Source: JBOGZI01 sp050697275
Lineage (GTDB): Bacteria > Actinomycetota > Thermoleophilia > Solirubrobacterales > 70-9
Assembly: GCA_050697275.1 (NCBI GenBank)
Contig: JBOGZI010000101.1
Location: forward strand, 1-9,555
Length of the DNA stretch: 9,555 nt
Direction: 5' to 3'
The stretch's first letter is position 1; each line of letters opens with the position of its first letter. Shown piece after piece: positions 1 to 6,184 of the stretch. Under the pieces are notes generated by a model, which worked only from the letters and a program-made list of their open reading frames with translations, was not told the DNA's origin and made no database searches. Both the position numbers and the translations under genes were made by a program.

Positions 1-629
1 TCGCGCTCGCCGACGAGCGGCTTCGGATCGATCACGAGCCACGGCTCACGCTCAGCCCGGAGGACGTTGCCGCCGTGGAGATCCTGGTTGGCGAGGAAGG
101 CAGCGGTTCGGGCTGCGCTGTGGAAAACCTCCACGGCGAAGTCGAGCAGCGGGCGCTCGAACGGCCGCCCGCCCAGTTCGTAGCGACTCGGAGCTTCCTC
201 GGTCCACCGTTCCGCCTCGTTCGTGAGGAGTCTGAACGGGTGCGGCTCTTCGGGCTCGCGCCACAGCCGCGGAAGAAGCTCCGCCACGACGGCCGGCTCG
301 TCGATCCCGGCGTCCCACAGTCGCGTGCCGGGTAGGCAGCGCTCGATCAGGAACGCACGCCGCGCGTCGTCTCGAGCCAGAAGCCGGACCGCCCCCGCGC
401 CGGCCCAACGGGCCAGGGCCTCCGCCTCGTGATCCGCCTCGAAGTGCGACGGCGCGTTCAGCTTGAGCACGGCCTCCCCTGCAGGCACGACCAGGGAATG
501 CGACGTATCAATCGGCTCCTCGAGCTCGAGGCTCCACAGCTCGGCACACTCGGCCGCCAGGCGCGGCAGCTCCCCAAGCCAGTCCGGCTCGTGCCGCCAC
601 TCCTCCGCAAGGGCCTGCGGGACCCGCAC
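1..629 (-). CDS. APH(6)/hydroxyurea-type antibiotic kinase, C-terminus cut by window edge
   Basis: My translation of the minus strand gives 209 residues running off the left edge. It resembles the aminoglycoside/hydroxyurea resistance kinase family (streptomycin 6-kinase type), which transfers phosphate from ATP to a small-molecule hydroxyl in the cytoplasm. The start VRVPQALAEEW fits the family N-terminus. K56 in AVLKLN is the likely ATP-binding lysine. The catalytic loop is NQDLHGGN at 181-188, with D183 and N188 kept, followed by WLVIDPK with metal-binding D201. The usual loop histidine is replaced by N181. The GTG at 627-629 is chosen because an in-frame TAA lies four codons upstream, and no Shine-Dalgarno sequence is visible. 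About 60-90 C-terminal residues are missing, judging by usual family length. Chromosomal homologues are common in actinobacteria, so real streptomycin resistance is not implied. Confidence 0.85.
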   Translation of the reverse strand, partial: MRVPQALAEEWRHEPDWLGELPRLAAECAELWSLELEEPIDTSHSLVVPAGEAVLKLNAPSHFEADHEAEALARWAGAGAVRLLARDDARRAFLIERCLPGTRLWDAGIDEPAVVAELLPRLWREPEEPHPFRLLTNEAERWTEEAPSRYELGGRPFERPLLDFAVEVFHSAARTAAFLANQDLHGGNVLRAEREPWLVIDPKPLVGER

Positions 630-635
630 GGGGCG

Positions 636-641
636 AGATTA
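636..641 (-). promoter_or_regulatory. -10-like hexamer for a leaderless kinase transcript
   Basis: The minus strand reads TAATCT, then six bases, then the GTG start of the kinase gene. This fits the actinobacterial TANNNT -10 box and would put transcription start at or next to the start codon. No convincing -35 box is seen. The TAA inside the hexamer is also the in-frame stop that limits the gene's 5' end. The 80-base gap from the CBS gene supports a separate promoter. The call rests on spacing and one hexamer only. Confidence 0.4.
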
Positions 642-709
642 CGTGTCGTGTCTCTTGGGGGACGAGGCGCAGCACGCCGGCGCGTTCTAGCCGCCGGGCG
701 CCCCAGCCG

Positions 710-1150
710 TCAGCTTGCCCTTAGCATCGCCCGGCAGAAGTCGGAGCGGTCGAGCATGCCGGCGAAGCGGCCGTCCTCGACGACTGCGATGGCGGCGAGG
801 CCGCAGTGGAGGAACCGCTCCGCCACGTGAAGCGCGCTTGTCGCCGCGTCCACGGTCACCGGCTCGACCATGTGCTTCTCGAGCGGCTCGCCGCTCACCG
901 TGCGGGCGCGCTCGGTCAGGATGCCGAGGTCGTCCTGGGCGAAGGCGGTGTGGCGGAGGTCGGCCAGGTAGGGCGGGAAGAGGCCGCGTAGGAGCTCCTC
1001 GCCGCCGAAGAGGCCGACGACCGCGCGCTCCCCGTCGAGCACCGCGATCACGGGCACGGGCCTGGCGGCCAGCTCCTCGGCCGCCTCGAGGAAGGTGGCC
1101 GTCTGCGGGACGGCCGCCTCGACCAGCTCGATGTCGGAAAGGGTTTGCAC
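710..1150 (-). CDS. Stand-alone CBS-pair protein
   Basis: This is a 146-residue soluble protein made almost entirely of two CBS motifs. The first spans about 5-60, with the strand-turn VPVIAVLDGERAVVGLF at 32-48. The second spans about 92-144, with LAAIAVVEDGRFAGMLDR at 118-135. CBS pairs form a cleft that in other proteins binds adenine nucleotides or S-adenosyl ligands and controls attached enzymes or channels. The start is GTG at 1148-1150, seven bases after the carrier gene's stop. No clear Shine-Dalgarno sequence is seen, so translation is probably coupled to the carrier gene. The tight pairing suggests that it senses an energy or nucleotide signal for that carrier, which is inference. 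No catalytic domain, membrane segment or DNA-binding motif is visible. Confidence 0.8.
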   Translation of the reverse strand: MQTLSDIELVEAAVPQTATFLEAAEELAARPVPVIAVLDGERAVVGLFGGEELLRGLFPPYLADLRHTAFAQDDLGILTERARTVSGEPLEKHMVEPVTVDAATSALHVAERFLHCGLAAIAVVEDGRFAGMLDRSDFCRAMLRAS

Positions 1151-1157
1151 GAGTGAT

Positions 1158-2411
1158 CTAAAGCTGGAAGAGGAGGAGGTACACCATAGCGATCACCAGG
1201 GAGACGAGGGTCACCGGGACGCCGACGAGCAGGAAGCGGACGAACGAGACCGGGTGACCGCTCCGGTCGAGCACGCCCGTGGCGGCGACGTTGGCCGCGG
1301 CGGCGATGATCGTCGCGTTCCCGCCGAAGCAGGCGCCCAGCGAGAGCGCCCACCAGTACGAGTCGTCCTCCCCGCCGCCAAGCTGGTCGACCACGGGGAT
1401 CATCGCGGTGGTGAAGGGGATGTTGTCCACCACGGCCGAGCCGGCGGCGGCGATCCAGGTGATTCCCAGCAGCTCCGCGGTCCTGTCTCCGCCGGTCAGG
1501 TTCTCGACTGCCGTCGCCACCTCCTCGATCGCGCCCGTCTCCTCCAGCGCTCCGACCATCACGAACAGGGCTACGAAGAAGAACAGCGTCGGCCACTCGA
1601 TGTTGGAGAGCGCATCCTCGAGGCTGATCCGCGTGACGGCCAAGGCGACCGCCGCCCCAGTCAACGCCACCGTGGCCGGCTCGATGTGCAGGGTCTGATG
1701 AGCGAAGAACGCGAGGATCGTAGCCACCAGCACCGGGCCGGTACGGCGCAGCTCGGCCGCGTCGCCGATCGAGTTGGAGGCGTCGAGCTCCATCACGAAG
1801 CGCCGGTTCTCCTCGGCGATCTGGAGCCGGGGGCGGTAGAGCCGGTAGAGCAGCGCAGTCACCGCGATCAGCGTGACCAGCGCGATCGGCGCCAGGTTGA
1901 CGATGAACTCGTTGAAGCTGAGGTCGGTCGCCCCGGCGATGATGATGTTGGGCGGGTCGCCGATCAGGGTGGCGGTGCCACCGATGTTGGAGGCGATCAC
2001 CTCGATGATGATCAGCGGGATCGGGTCGACGTCAAGGGTGTCGGCGAGCAGGAAGGTGATCGGGACGACGAGCAGGATCGTGGTCAGGTTGTCGAGGAAC
2101 GCCGAGAGCAGCGCGGTTGTGCCGACGAGGCTGATCACCACCCAGAGCGGCCTCCCACGTGAGAGCTGCCCAGCGCGGATCGCGATGTAGTCGTAGACGC
2201 CGGTCTGCTGCGTCAGATAGACGAGGATCATCATCCCGGCGAGCAGGCCGATCGTGTTGAAGTCGACCGACTCGATCGCCTTGTCCTGGTTGAACTCGCC
2301 GACGAAGAGGACGACGATCGCAGCCCCGAGCAGCGCCACCTGGGTGCGGTGCACCTTCTCGGTGGCGATCACCGCGAGCACGATCAGGAAGGTGGCGACC
2401 GCGAGGGCCAT
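1158..2411 (-). CDS. ArsB/NhaD-type ion transporter (ion transporter superfamily)
   Basis: This is a 417-residue inner-membrane carrier with about 10-12 hydrophobic helices. It shows the two-fold internal repeat of the ArsB/NhaD/citrate group of the ion transporter superfamily. The first half has LLSAFLDNLTTILLVVP (D107, N108) and SNIGGTATLIGDPPN (141-155). The second half has AGSAVVDNIPFTTAMIP (D329, N330) and GACFGGNATIIAAAANV (359-375). These paired motifs form the substrate and ion site in the superfamily. The length matches the family. The start is ATG at 2409-2411, nine bases after the upstream gene, with AGGA/CAGG-like sequence before it. Substrate cannot be read from sequence: Na+/H+ exchange, arsenite or a dicarboxylate are all possible. 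No ars genes are nearby, so an NhaD-like or organic-anion role is more likely than arsenite export. Its nearest partner is the CBS-pair gene just downstream. Confidence 0.85.
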   Translation of the reverse strand: MALAVATFLIVLAVIATEKVHRTQVALLGAAIVVLFVGEFNQDKAIESVDFNTIGLLAGMMILVYLTQQTGVYDYIAIRAGQLSRGRPLWVVISLVGTTALLSAFLDNLTTILLVVPITFLLADTLDVDPIPLIIIEVIASNIGGTATLIGDPPNIIIAGATDLSFNEFIVNLAPIALVTLIAVTALLYRLYRPRLQIAEENRRFVMELDASNSIGDAAELRRTGPVLVATILAFFAHQTLHIEPATVALTGAAVALAVTRISLEDALSNIEWPTLFFFVALFVMVGALEETGAIEEVATAVENLTGGDRTAELLGITWIAAAGSAVVDNIPFTTAMIPVVDQLGGGEDDSYWWALSLGACFGGNATIIAAAANVAATGVLDRSGHPVSFVRFLLVGVPVTLVSLVIAMVYLLLFQL

Positions 2412-2420
2412 AGCCTGATC

Positions 2421-3803
2421 CTATTTGCGCTTCGGGGTCTCCTCCGTCACTGCCTCGTCCTCGAGCAGCCGCTTCTTCTCGGCGCGGAACTCGGCCGCGG
2501 TGAGCACGCCCCTCTTCTTCAGCTCGCCGAGGCGCTCCAGCCGCTCCAACCGTGCGTCATCCGGGTGACGGTCGTCGCTGCCGAGCTCGCGGACGGCCGC
2601 GCCGATCCTCCGGCCGGCCTCGGCGCTCGCGCGTCTCGCCCGCTGGCGCATGCCCAGCAGCCACTCGCCCCGGCGGGCTTCGGGGAACTCGTGGTGGGTC
2701 TTGCGGCTGAGCGCCTCGAGCCCGGCCGCCGCCAAAGCGATCAGCGCCAGCGTGATCACGGCCTCGCGGCCGTTGTCGGGGGGCGAGATGATCAGGTAGA
2801 GGAAGGCGACCGCGGCAAAGACCCCCCAGATCAGGCCGGGCCGATCGCGGAACTGCGGCGCGACCGCCTGGCGGATCGTCACCGCTCCGTTGGCCGGGGA
2901 GGCGAGGAACGCCGCGACCGTGAAGAGGACGCCCAGCGCGATCACGCTGGTCGCGATGCTGTGCAGCAGCGAGGTGGCGATCGTCCAGGCGTGCTCGGCC
3001 GGGAGCCGGGCGGCCTCGGTGTGGGCGAGCTCGTCCACGACCGGCCCCTGGGCGACGCTGCGCAGGGCGATCGCCGCCAGCCCTGCGGCGACCAGGCCGA
3101 GGCCATAGCCGAGCACGACCATCCAGCGCCTCCCCCTGGCGAGGTAGGCCGCCAGCGCGAACAGCGCCAGGGTTCCCAGGGAGAAGAGCCATGTGAGTCC
3201 CTCGAGGATCCGGGTGATCGTGCGGGCGGTCTGGAGCTGATCGGCCTCGGCCACCTCGAGCACCGCCACCCCGGCCGGGATCTTGCCCTCCGCCTGCTTG
3301 CGGAGCCCGATCCGGTCTGCCAGCTGGAGGACGATCGGCCGCAGGTCGAGCACTACCTTGCCGCTCTGGGTAGAGACGACCTCGTTGTCGCCCTTGAGGA
3401 TCTCGATCAGCTGGCTGTGGGCGACCCGGTTCGCGTCCCGCCACAGCCCCTGCACCCGGGGCTGCTGCAGCGCCTGCTCGGCCGCCCGCATCGCGAACTC
3501 GCGCAGACCGCCGGCGACGGGGGCGGCCACCGGCTTGAGATCGTCCGGCAGCCGCTTCTGGAGCTGGCCGGAGACGTCGACGTTGGCGTAGAGCTGCTCC
3601 ACGGCGTAGTCGGCGATCGCGTCCGAGATCACCTCGTCCTCGAGCAGCTCGCCGCTCGTCTCCACCCACTGGTCGGTGTCGAGCACCTGCCGGTCGATCC
3701 AGGTGGTGAGGATCGCCAGGAAGGCGAGGATCGAGGCGAGCACGACCAGGACCCTGACCGTGATCGTGTAGCGCGACTCGGGGGGCTCGGCGGAACCGTT
3801 CAT
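2421..3803 (-). CDS. Multi-pass membrane protein with C-terminal SHOCT domain
   Basis: This 460-residue protein has an N-terminal membrane helix at about 16-36. A mainly helical, probably extracytoplasmic domain without cysteines follows at about 37-198. Further helices lie near 202-222, 227-247, 278-301, 323-340 and 346-363. The cytoplasmic tail is rich in Arg and Glu and ends in a SHOCT-type motif at about 417-448, including LGELKKRGVLTAAEFRAEKK (425-444). SHOCT is a short helical module usually found at protein ends and thought to help oligomerization. The start is ATG at 3801-3803, with only a weak ribosome site. The gene lies 43 bases after the microprotein gene and nine bases before the carrier gene, so it links the sdh genes to the carrier/CBS pair in one probable transcript. 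I do not recognise a specific function. Similar architectures are annotated only as hypothetical membrane proteins. Confidence 0.8.
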   Translation of the reverse strand: MNGSAEPPESRYTITVRVLVVLASILAFLAILTTWIDRQVLDTDQWVETSGELLEDEVISDAIADYAVEQLYANVDVSGQLQKRLPDDLKPVAAPVAGGLREFAMRAAEQALQQPRVQGLWRDANRVAHSQLIEILKGDNEVVSTQSGKVVLDLRPIVLQLADRIGLRKQAEGKIPAGVAVLEVAEADQLQTARTITRILEGLTWLFSLGTLALFALAAYLARGRRWMVVLGYGLGLVAAGLAAIALRSVAQGPVVDELAHTEAARLPAEHAWTIATSLLHSIATSVIALGVLFTVAAFLASPANGAVTIRQAVAPQFRDRPGLIWGVFAAVAFLYLIISPPDNGREAVITLALIALAAAGLEALSRKTHHEFPEARRGEWLLGMRQRARRASAEAGRRIGAAVRELGSDDRHPDDARLERLERLGELKKRGVLTAAEFRAEKKRLLEDEAVTEETPKRK

Positions 3804-3846
3804 GAAGCGGCTTCGAGCCTAGAGGGCGTCGCGAGGGAGGGTGGGA

Positions 3847-3969
3847 TCAACCGCCCGCCTTGGCGCGGTCGATCACGTCCTTGGCCAGTCGCGCCTCGAT
3901 CAGCTCGAGCCGCTCGGCGATCTCGCGCACCCGCTCGTGTATCCGCGAGATCTCCTGTGGAGCGGCCAC
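3847..3969 (-). CDS. 40-residue heptad-repeat microprotein downstream of sdhE
   Basis: The reading frame follows the sdhE stop by 20 bases and encodes 40 residues. The start is GTG at 3967-3969, preceded by GGCGAGG with a five-base spacer, a good ribosome site. Hydrophobic residues I7, I10, V14, I17, L21, I24 and L28 follow a perfect 3-4 heptad spacing with charged Glu/Arg between them. One amphipathic, coiled-coil helix is therefore predicted over about residues 6-33. No cysteines, signal peptide or membrane segment are present. Its place behind sdhE matches the position of the small fourth subunit gene (sdhF) in class E succinate dehydrogenase operons. The size and sequence do not prove that identity, because the archaeal subunit is longer as I recall it. 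It could instead be an assembly or oligomerization peptide. I recognise no family. Confidence 0.6.
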   Translation of the reverse strand: MAAPQEISRIHERVREIAERLELIEARLAKDVIDRAKAGG

Positions 3970-3974
3970 GGCAG

Positions 3975-3981
3975 CCTCGCC
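3975..3981 (-). promoter_or_regulatory. Ribosome binding site of the microprotein gene
   Basis: The minus strand reads GGCGAGG, then CTGCC, then GTG. The match to the anti-Shine-Dalgarno sequence and the five-base spacing decide the GTG at 3967-3969 as start. They are the main evidence that this short frame is translated. The site lies wholly in the 20-base gap after the sdhE stop. Confidence 0.5.
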
Positions 3982-3989
3982 TGTCTGGC

Positions 3990-4880
3990 TTAGGCCGCGA
4001 TCGGCTCGAGCCGCTGCTCGACCCACTCGGTCGAGGCGAGGTGCTTGCGCATGCCGAGCTGCTTCGGGGAGAAGCCGAGCCCCAGCCCGACCAGCTGCGG
4101 CAGGTGCAGGATCGCCAGGTCGAGCTCGCGGTTGACGACCTTGGCCGCCTCCGGCTGCTGCATGTCGAGGTTGAGATGGCAGAGGGGGCAGGGGGTGACC
4201 AGGCAGTCGGCGCCGGCCTCGAGCCCGTCGATGATGTGGGTGCCCGCCTGTCGCAGGGAGACCTCGCGGGCCATGGTGATGATCGGGAACCCGCAGCACT
4301 TCCGGGCCCCGTCGTATTGGACCACCTCGCCGCCGAGCGCCTCGATCAGCCGGTCCAGGTAGAGATCTCGCTCGGGATGGTCCTCGTAGCCGAGCCGGTG
4401 GCGCGGCCGGAGGATGTAGCAGCCGTAGAAGGGTCCGACCCGCAGCCCCTCGAGCGGGCGCTGCACCTGCTGCTTCAGCCGGTCGAGCCCGTAGTCCTCG
4501 ACCAGCATCCAGAGAAAGTTCTTGTTGGAGAATCCCTCCGGGTCGTAGGAGAGCCCCTCTTCGGCGAGCGCCTGATTGATGTGGGAGCGGTACTCGGTGT
4601 CGGCGTCGACCCGCTGCTGGCACTCCGACTGGGCGCCCTGGCAGGTCGAGCAGATGTTCATCATCGGCGCGCCCGTCTGCTGCGCGAGGGCGAAGGTGCG
4701 CGCGTTGAGCGTGTCGGCCAGCTCCTGGTTGTGCTCGGCGATCACCCCGGCGCCGCAGCAGTTGGCGCGGTCGAGTTCGACCAGCTCGATTCCCAGCCGG
4801 TCGGCGACCAGCGCCATCGAGCCGTGCAGCTCGGTGGTGAAGCCGCGGCTGACGCATCCCGGCCAGTAGGCCACCTTCAT
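3990..4880 (-). CDS. sdhE: CCG-domain (HdrB-like) subunit of class E succinate dehydrogenase
   Basis: This 296-residue protein has two complete cysteine-rich CCG domains. Repeat one has C9, CCG at 41-43 and CSTC at 77-80. Repeat two has C154, CCG at 195-197 and CPLC at 231-234. The spacings are close to the published CX31-39CCGX35-36CXXC pattern, and such domains in HdrB bind an unusual Fe-S cluster. The protein has no transmembrane helix. In class E succinate:quinone reductases it takes the place of the haem-b anchor subunits, attaches at the membrane face and passes electrons from SdhB to quinone. The ATG at 4878-4880 is chosen over an upstream GTG at 4923-4925 because GGAGGAGG sits seven bases before it and the family starts at MKVAYWPGC. 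The name is unrelated to the FAD-assembly factor also called SdhE. Database records often label such genes as heterodisulfide reductase subunit B. Confidence 0.88.
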   Translation of the reverse strand: MKVAYWPGCVSRGFTTELHGSMALVADRLGIELVELDRANCCGAGVIAEHNQELADTLNARTFALAQQTGAPMMNICSTCQGAQSECQQRVDADTEYRSHINQALAEEGLSYDPEGFSNKNFLWMLVEDYGLDRLKQQVQRPLEGLRVGPFYGCYILRPRHRLGYEDHPERDLYLDRLIEALGGEVVQYDGARKCCGFPIITMAREVSLRQAGTHIIDGLEAGADCLVTPCPLCHLNLDMQQPEAAKVVNRELDLAILHLPQLVGLGLGFSPKQLGMRKHLASTEWVEQRLEPIAA

Positions 4881-4887
4881 CAGGCCG

Positions 4888-4895
4888 CCTCCTCC
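4888..4895 (-). promoter_or_regulatory. Strong Shine-Dalgarno site of sdhE
   Basis: The minus strand reads GGAGGAGG seven bases before the ATG at 4878-4880. It decides the start in favour of a protein beginning MKVAYWPGC, 15 residues shorter than the longest open frame. It is the strongest ribosome site in the window, so sdhE can be translated independently despite the 67-base gap after sdhB. Confidence 0.75.
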
Positions 4896-4909
4896 AGCCT
4901 TAAACGGGT

Positions 4910-4924
4910 TGCTCCTGCGGAGCA
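4910..4924 (-). other. Short hairpin between sdhB and sdhE
   Basis: The sequence TGCTCCTGCGGAGCA forms a perfect six-base stem with a three-base loop in the sdhB-sdhE gap, just upstream of the sdhE ribosome site. No long T-tract follows in the direction of transcription, so it is not a classic terminator. It could mark an RNA processing or stability element that adjusts subunit ratio, or it could be chance in GC-rich DNA. Confidence 0.3.
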
Positions 4925-4947
4925 CCCTCGCTTCTCGGGGGCGGCCG

Positions 4948-6135
4948 TCATCCTTCCTCCGGCTCGACCTTCCCCTCGGGGACCGCCTCGGCCTCGGGGA
5001 CCGGCGCCTCGTCCTCCCCCTCCTCGCCCTTGATGTAGAGGTTGAGCTCGACCTGGTGGTCCTCGGCGTGGTCGTAGATCCGCTTCACGTGGTCCTGGGC
5101 GCCGTCGGGCAGCTTCGGGTGGACGCCCGGGATCAGCTTCGGCAGCGAGCGCATCTTGCCTGTGCGGATGCCGCGGATCGCGGTCGGAATCGACTCGAGC
5201 AGCGCCTTGATCGCGCCGCGGGGCGGCTTCAGCTTGCCCTTGATTCCGGGCGCGAACGACTCCTGCAGCAACAGCGCCTCATCGAGGGTGCCCTTCTTCT
5301 CGATGATCTTGGCGAAGGCCTCCTCGTGGCGGTGCCCGTTGTTGACGTCGTTGATCTCGTGCTCGTCGCTGGCGATCCGGCGCAGCCGCATGATCTGGTC
5401 CATCGGGGCGACGCCCTTGGGGCAGGCGTCGATGCAGGAGAAGCAGTGGGTGCAGTCGTAGATGCCGTGCGGGTCGTTGGCGAGGTCGTGGAGGCGCTCC
5501 TCCTTCTCGCCGTCGCGCGGGTCGCCGACGAAGCGATAGGCCTTGGCGAGCGCGGCGGGGCCGATGAAGTCGGGGTCGGCCTCCATCGAGAGGCAGGCGG
5601 AGACGCAGGCACCGCACTGGATGCAGGCCATCGACTGGGTGACGTCGATCATCGAATCCGGCGGGACCACGTACTCGCGCTCCGGCGGGTCGCCCTCCGG
5701 AAGCAGCCACGGGGTGACCCGGCGGATCTTGGCCCAGTGGGTCGACTCCATGTCGGTGACCAGGTCCTTGATCACCGGCATGTTCCCCATCGGCTCGACC
5801 ACGATCTCGGTGCGGCCCCCATTGGTGGCGGTCTTCGTCTGGTCGGCGCCCGTCTGCGTCGCCACGCCGTGGCTCTCCGCGTAGCTCTGAGCGTCCTCGA
5901 GCATCGTCTTGCAGGCGAGGGTGGACTCGCCGTTGATCTTCACCCCGCAGGAGCCGCAGATCGCGGCGCGGCAGGAGCAGCGGACCGCCAGCGAGCCGTC
6001 CTCGCGGTCCTTGGCCTGCAGCAGGCCGTCGAGCACCGAGAGCGTCGGGTCGAGCTCGACGTCGAAGCGCTCCCAGTAGGGGCCCTCGCCCGACTCGGGC
6101 AAAAAGCGCCGCACCTTGAGCGTGAACTCGGCCAC
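4948..6135 (-). CDS. sdhB: Succinate dehydrogenase iron-sulfur subunit, long class E form
   Basis: This 395-residue protein carries the electron relay of complex II. The N-terminal ferredoxin domain has the 2Fe-2S ligands C55, C60, C63 and C75. The C-terminal domain has CIQCGACVSAC (C171, C174, C177, C181) and CTHCFSCIDACPKG (C228, C231, C234, C238). C231 sits where classical SdhB has a hydrophobic residue, which predicts a second 4Fe-4S cluster in place of 3Fe-4S. The family norm is about 230-260 residues. Here there is a Thr/Gly-rich insert near 85-108 and an extension of roughly 140 residues after about 255, ending in a Glu/Pro-rich acidic tail. The start is GTG at 6133-6135, 49 bases after sdhA, with weak AGG-rich sequence upstream. 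It should dock between SdhA and the CCG subunit at the inner face of the membrane. Confidence 0.92.
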   Translation of the reverse strand: MAEFTLKVRRFLPESGEGPYWERFDVELDPTLSVLDGLLQAKDREDGSLAVRCSCRAAICGSCGVKINGESTLACKTMLEDAQSYAESHGVATQTGADQTKTATNGGRTEIVVEPMGNMPVIKDLVTDMESTHWAKIRRVTPWLLPEGDPPEREYVVPPDSMIDVTQSMACIQCGACVSACLSMEADPDFIGPAALAKAYRFVGDPRDGEKEERLHDLANDPHGIYDCTHCFSCIDACPKGVAPMDQIMRLRRIASDEHEINDVNNGHRHEEAFAKIIEKKGTLDEALLLQESFAPGIKGKLKPPRGAIKALLESIPTAIRGIRTGKMRSLPKLIPGVHPKLPDGAQDHVKRIYDHAEDHQVELNLYIKGEEGEDEAPVPEAEAVPEGKVEPEEG

Positions 6136-6184
6136 TCCTAGACCCTACCCACCCGGGAAGGGGCGATCGCCGGGGGAGCCCCCA

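Noticed and set aside
3804..3814. Small inverted repeat GAAGC-G-GCTTC just before the SHOCT gene start
   Set aside because: Five-base arms with a one-base centre are too short to call an operator, and no second copy occurs nearby.
3847..4857. A 336-codon minus-strand frame ending with the microprotein sequence
   Set aside because: All but the last part overlaps sdhE in another frame and reads as Arg/Pro/Gly-rich noise. Only the final 40 codons, after the sdhE stop and with their own ribosome site, look real, so the start was moved to 3969.
4881..4925. A longer sdhE start at the GTG of 4923-4925
   Set aside because: It would place the strong GGAGGAGG site inside the coding region and add 15 residues not seen in CCG proteins, which begin at about MKVAYWPGC.
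2349..5033. An 894-codon open frame on the plus strand
   Set aside because: It runs antisense across the SHOCT protein, the microprotein and sdhE, all of which have family motifs or good ribosome sites. Its translation is low-complexity, rich in Arg, Gly, Asp and Leu, which is what GC-rich antisense frames look like. It matches no family I know.
4909..6141. A 410-codon plus-strand frame, with others like it at 1095-2162
   Set aside because: They are mirror frames of sdhB and of the carrier gene, with no recognisable motifs and no ribosome sites.
6162..6184. Palindromes GGCGATCGCC and GGGGG-AG-CCCCC in the sdhA-sdhB gap
   Set aside because: The loop of the second is too short for a stable hairpin and there is no T-tract. 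Short GC palindromes are expected by chance at this base composition.
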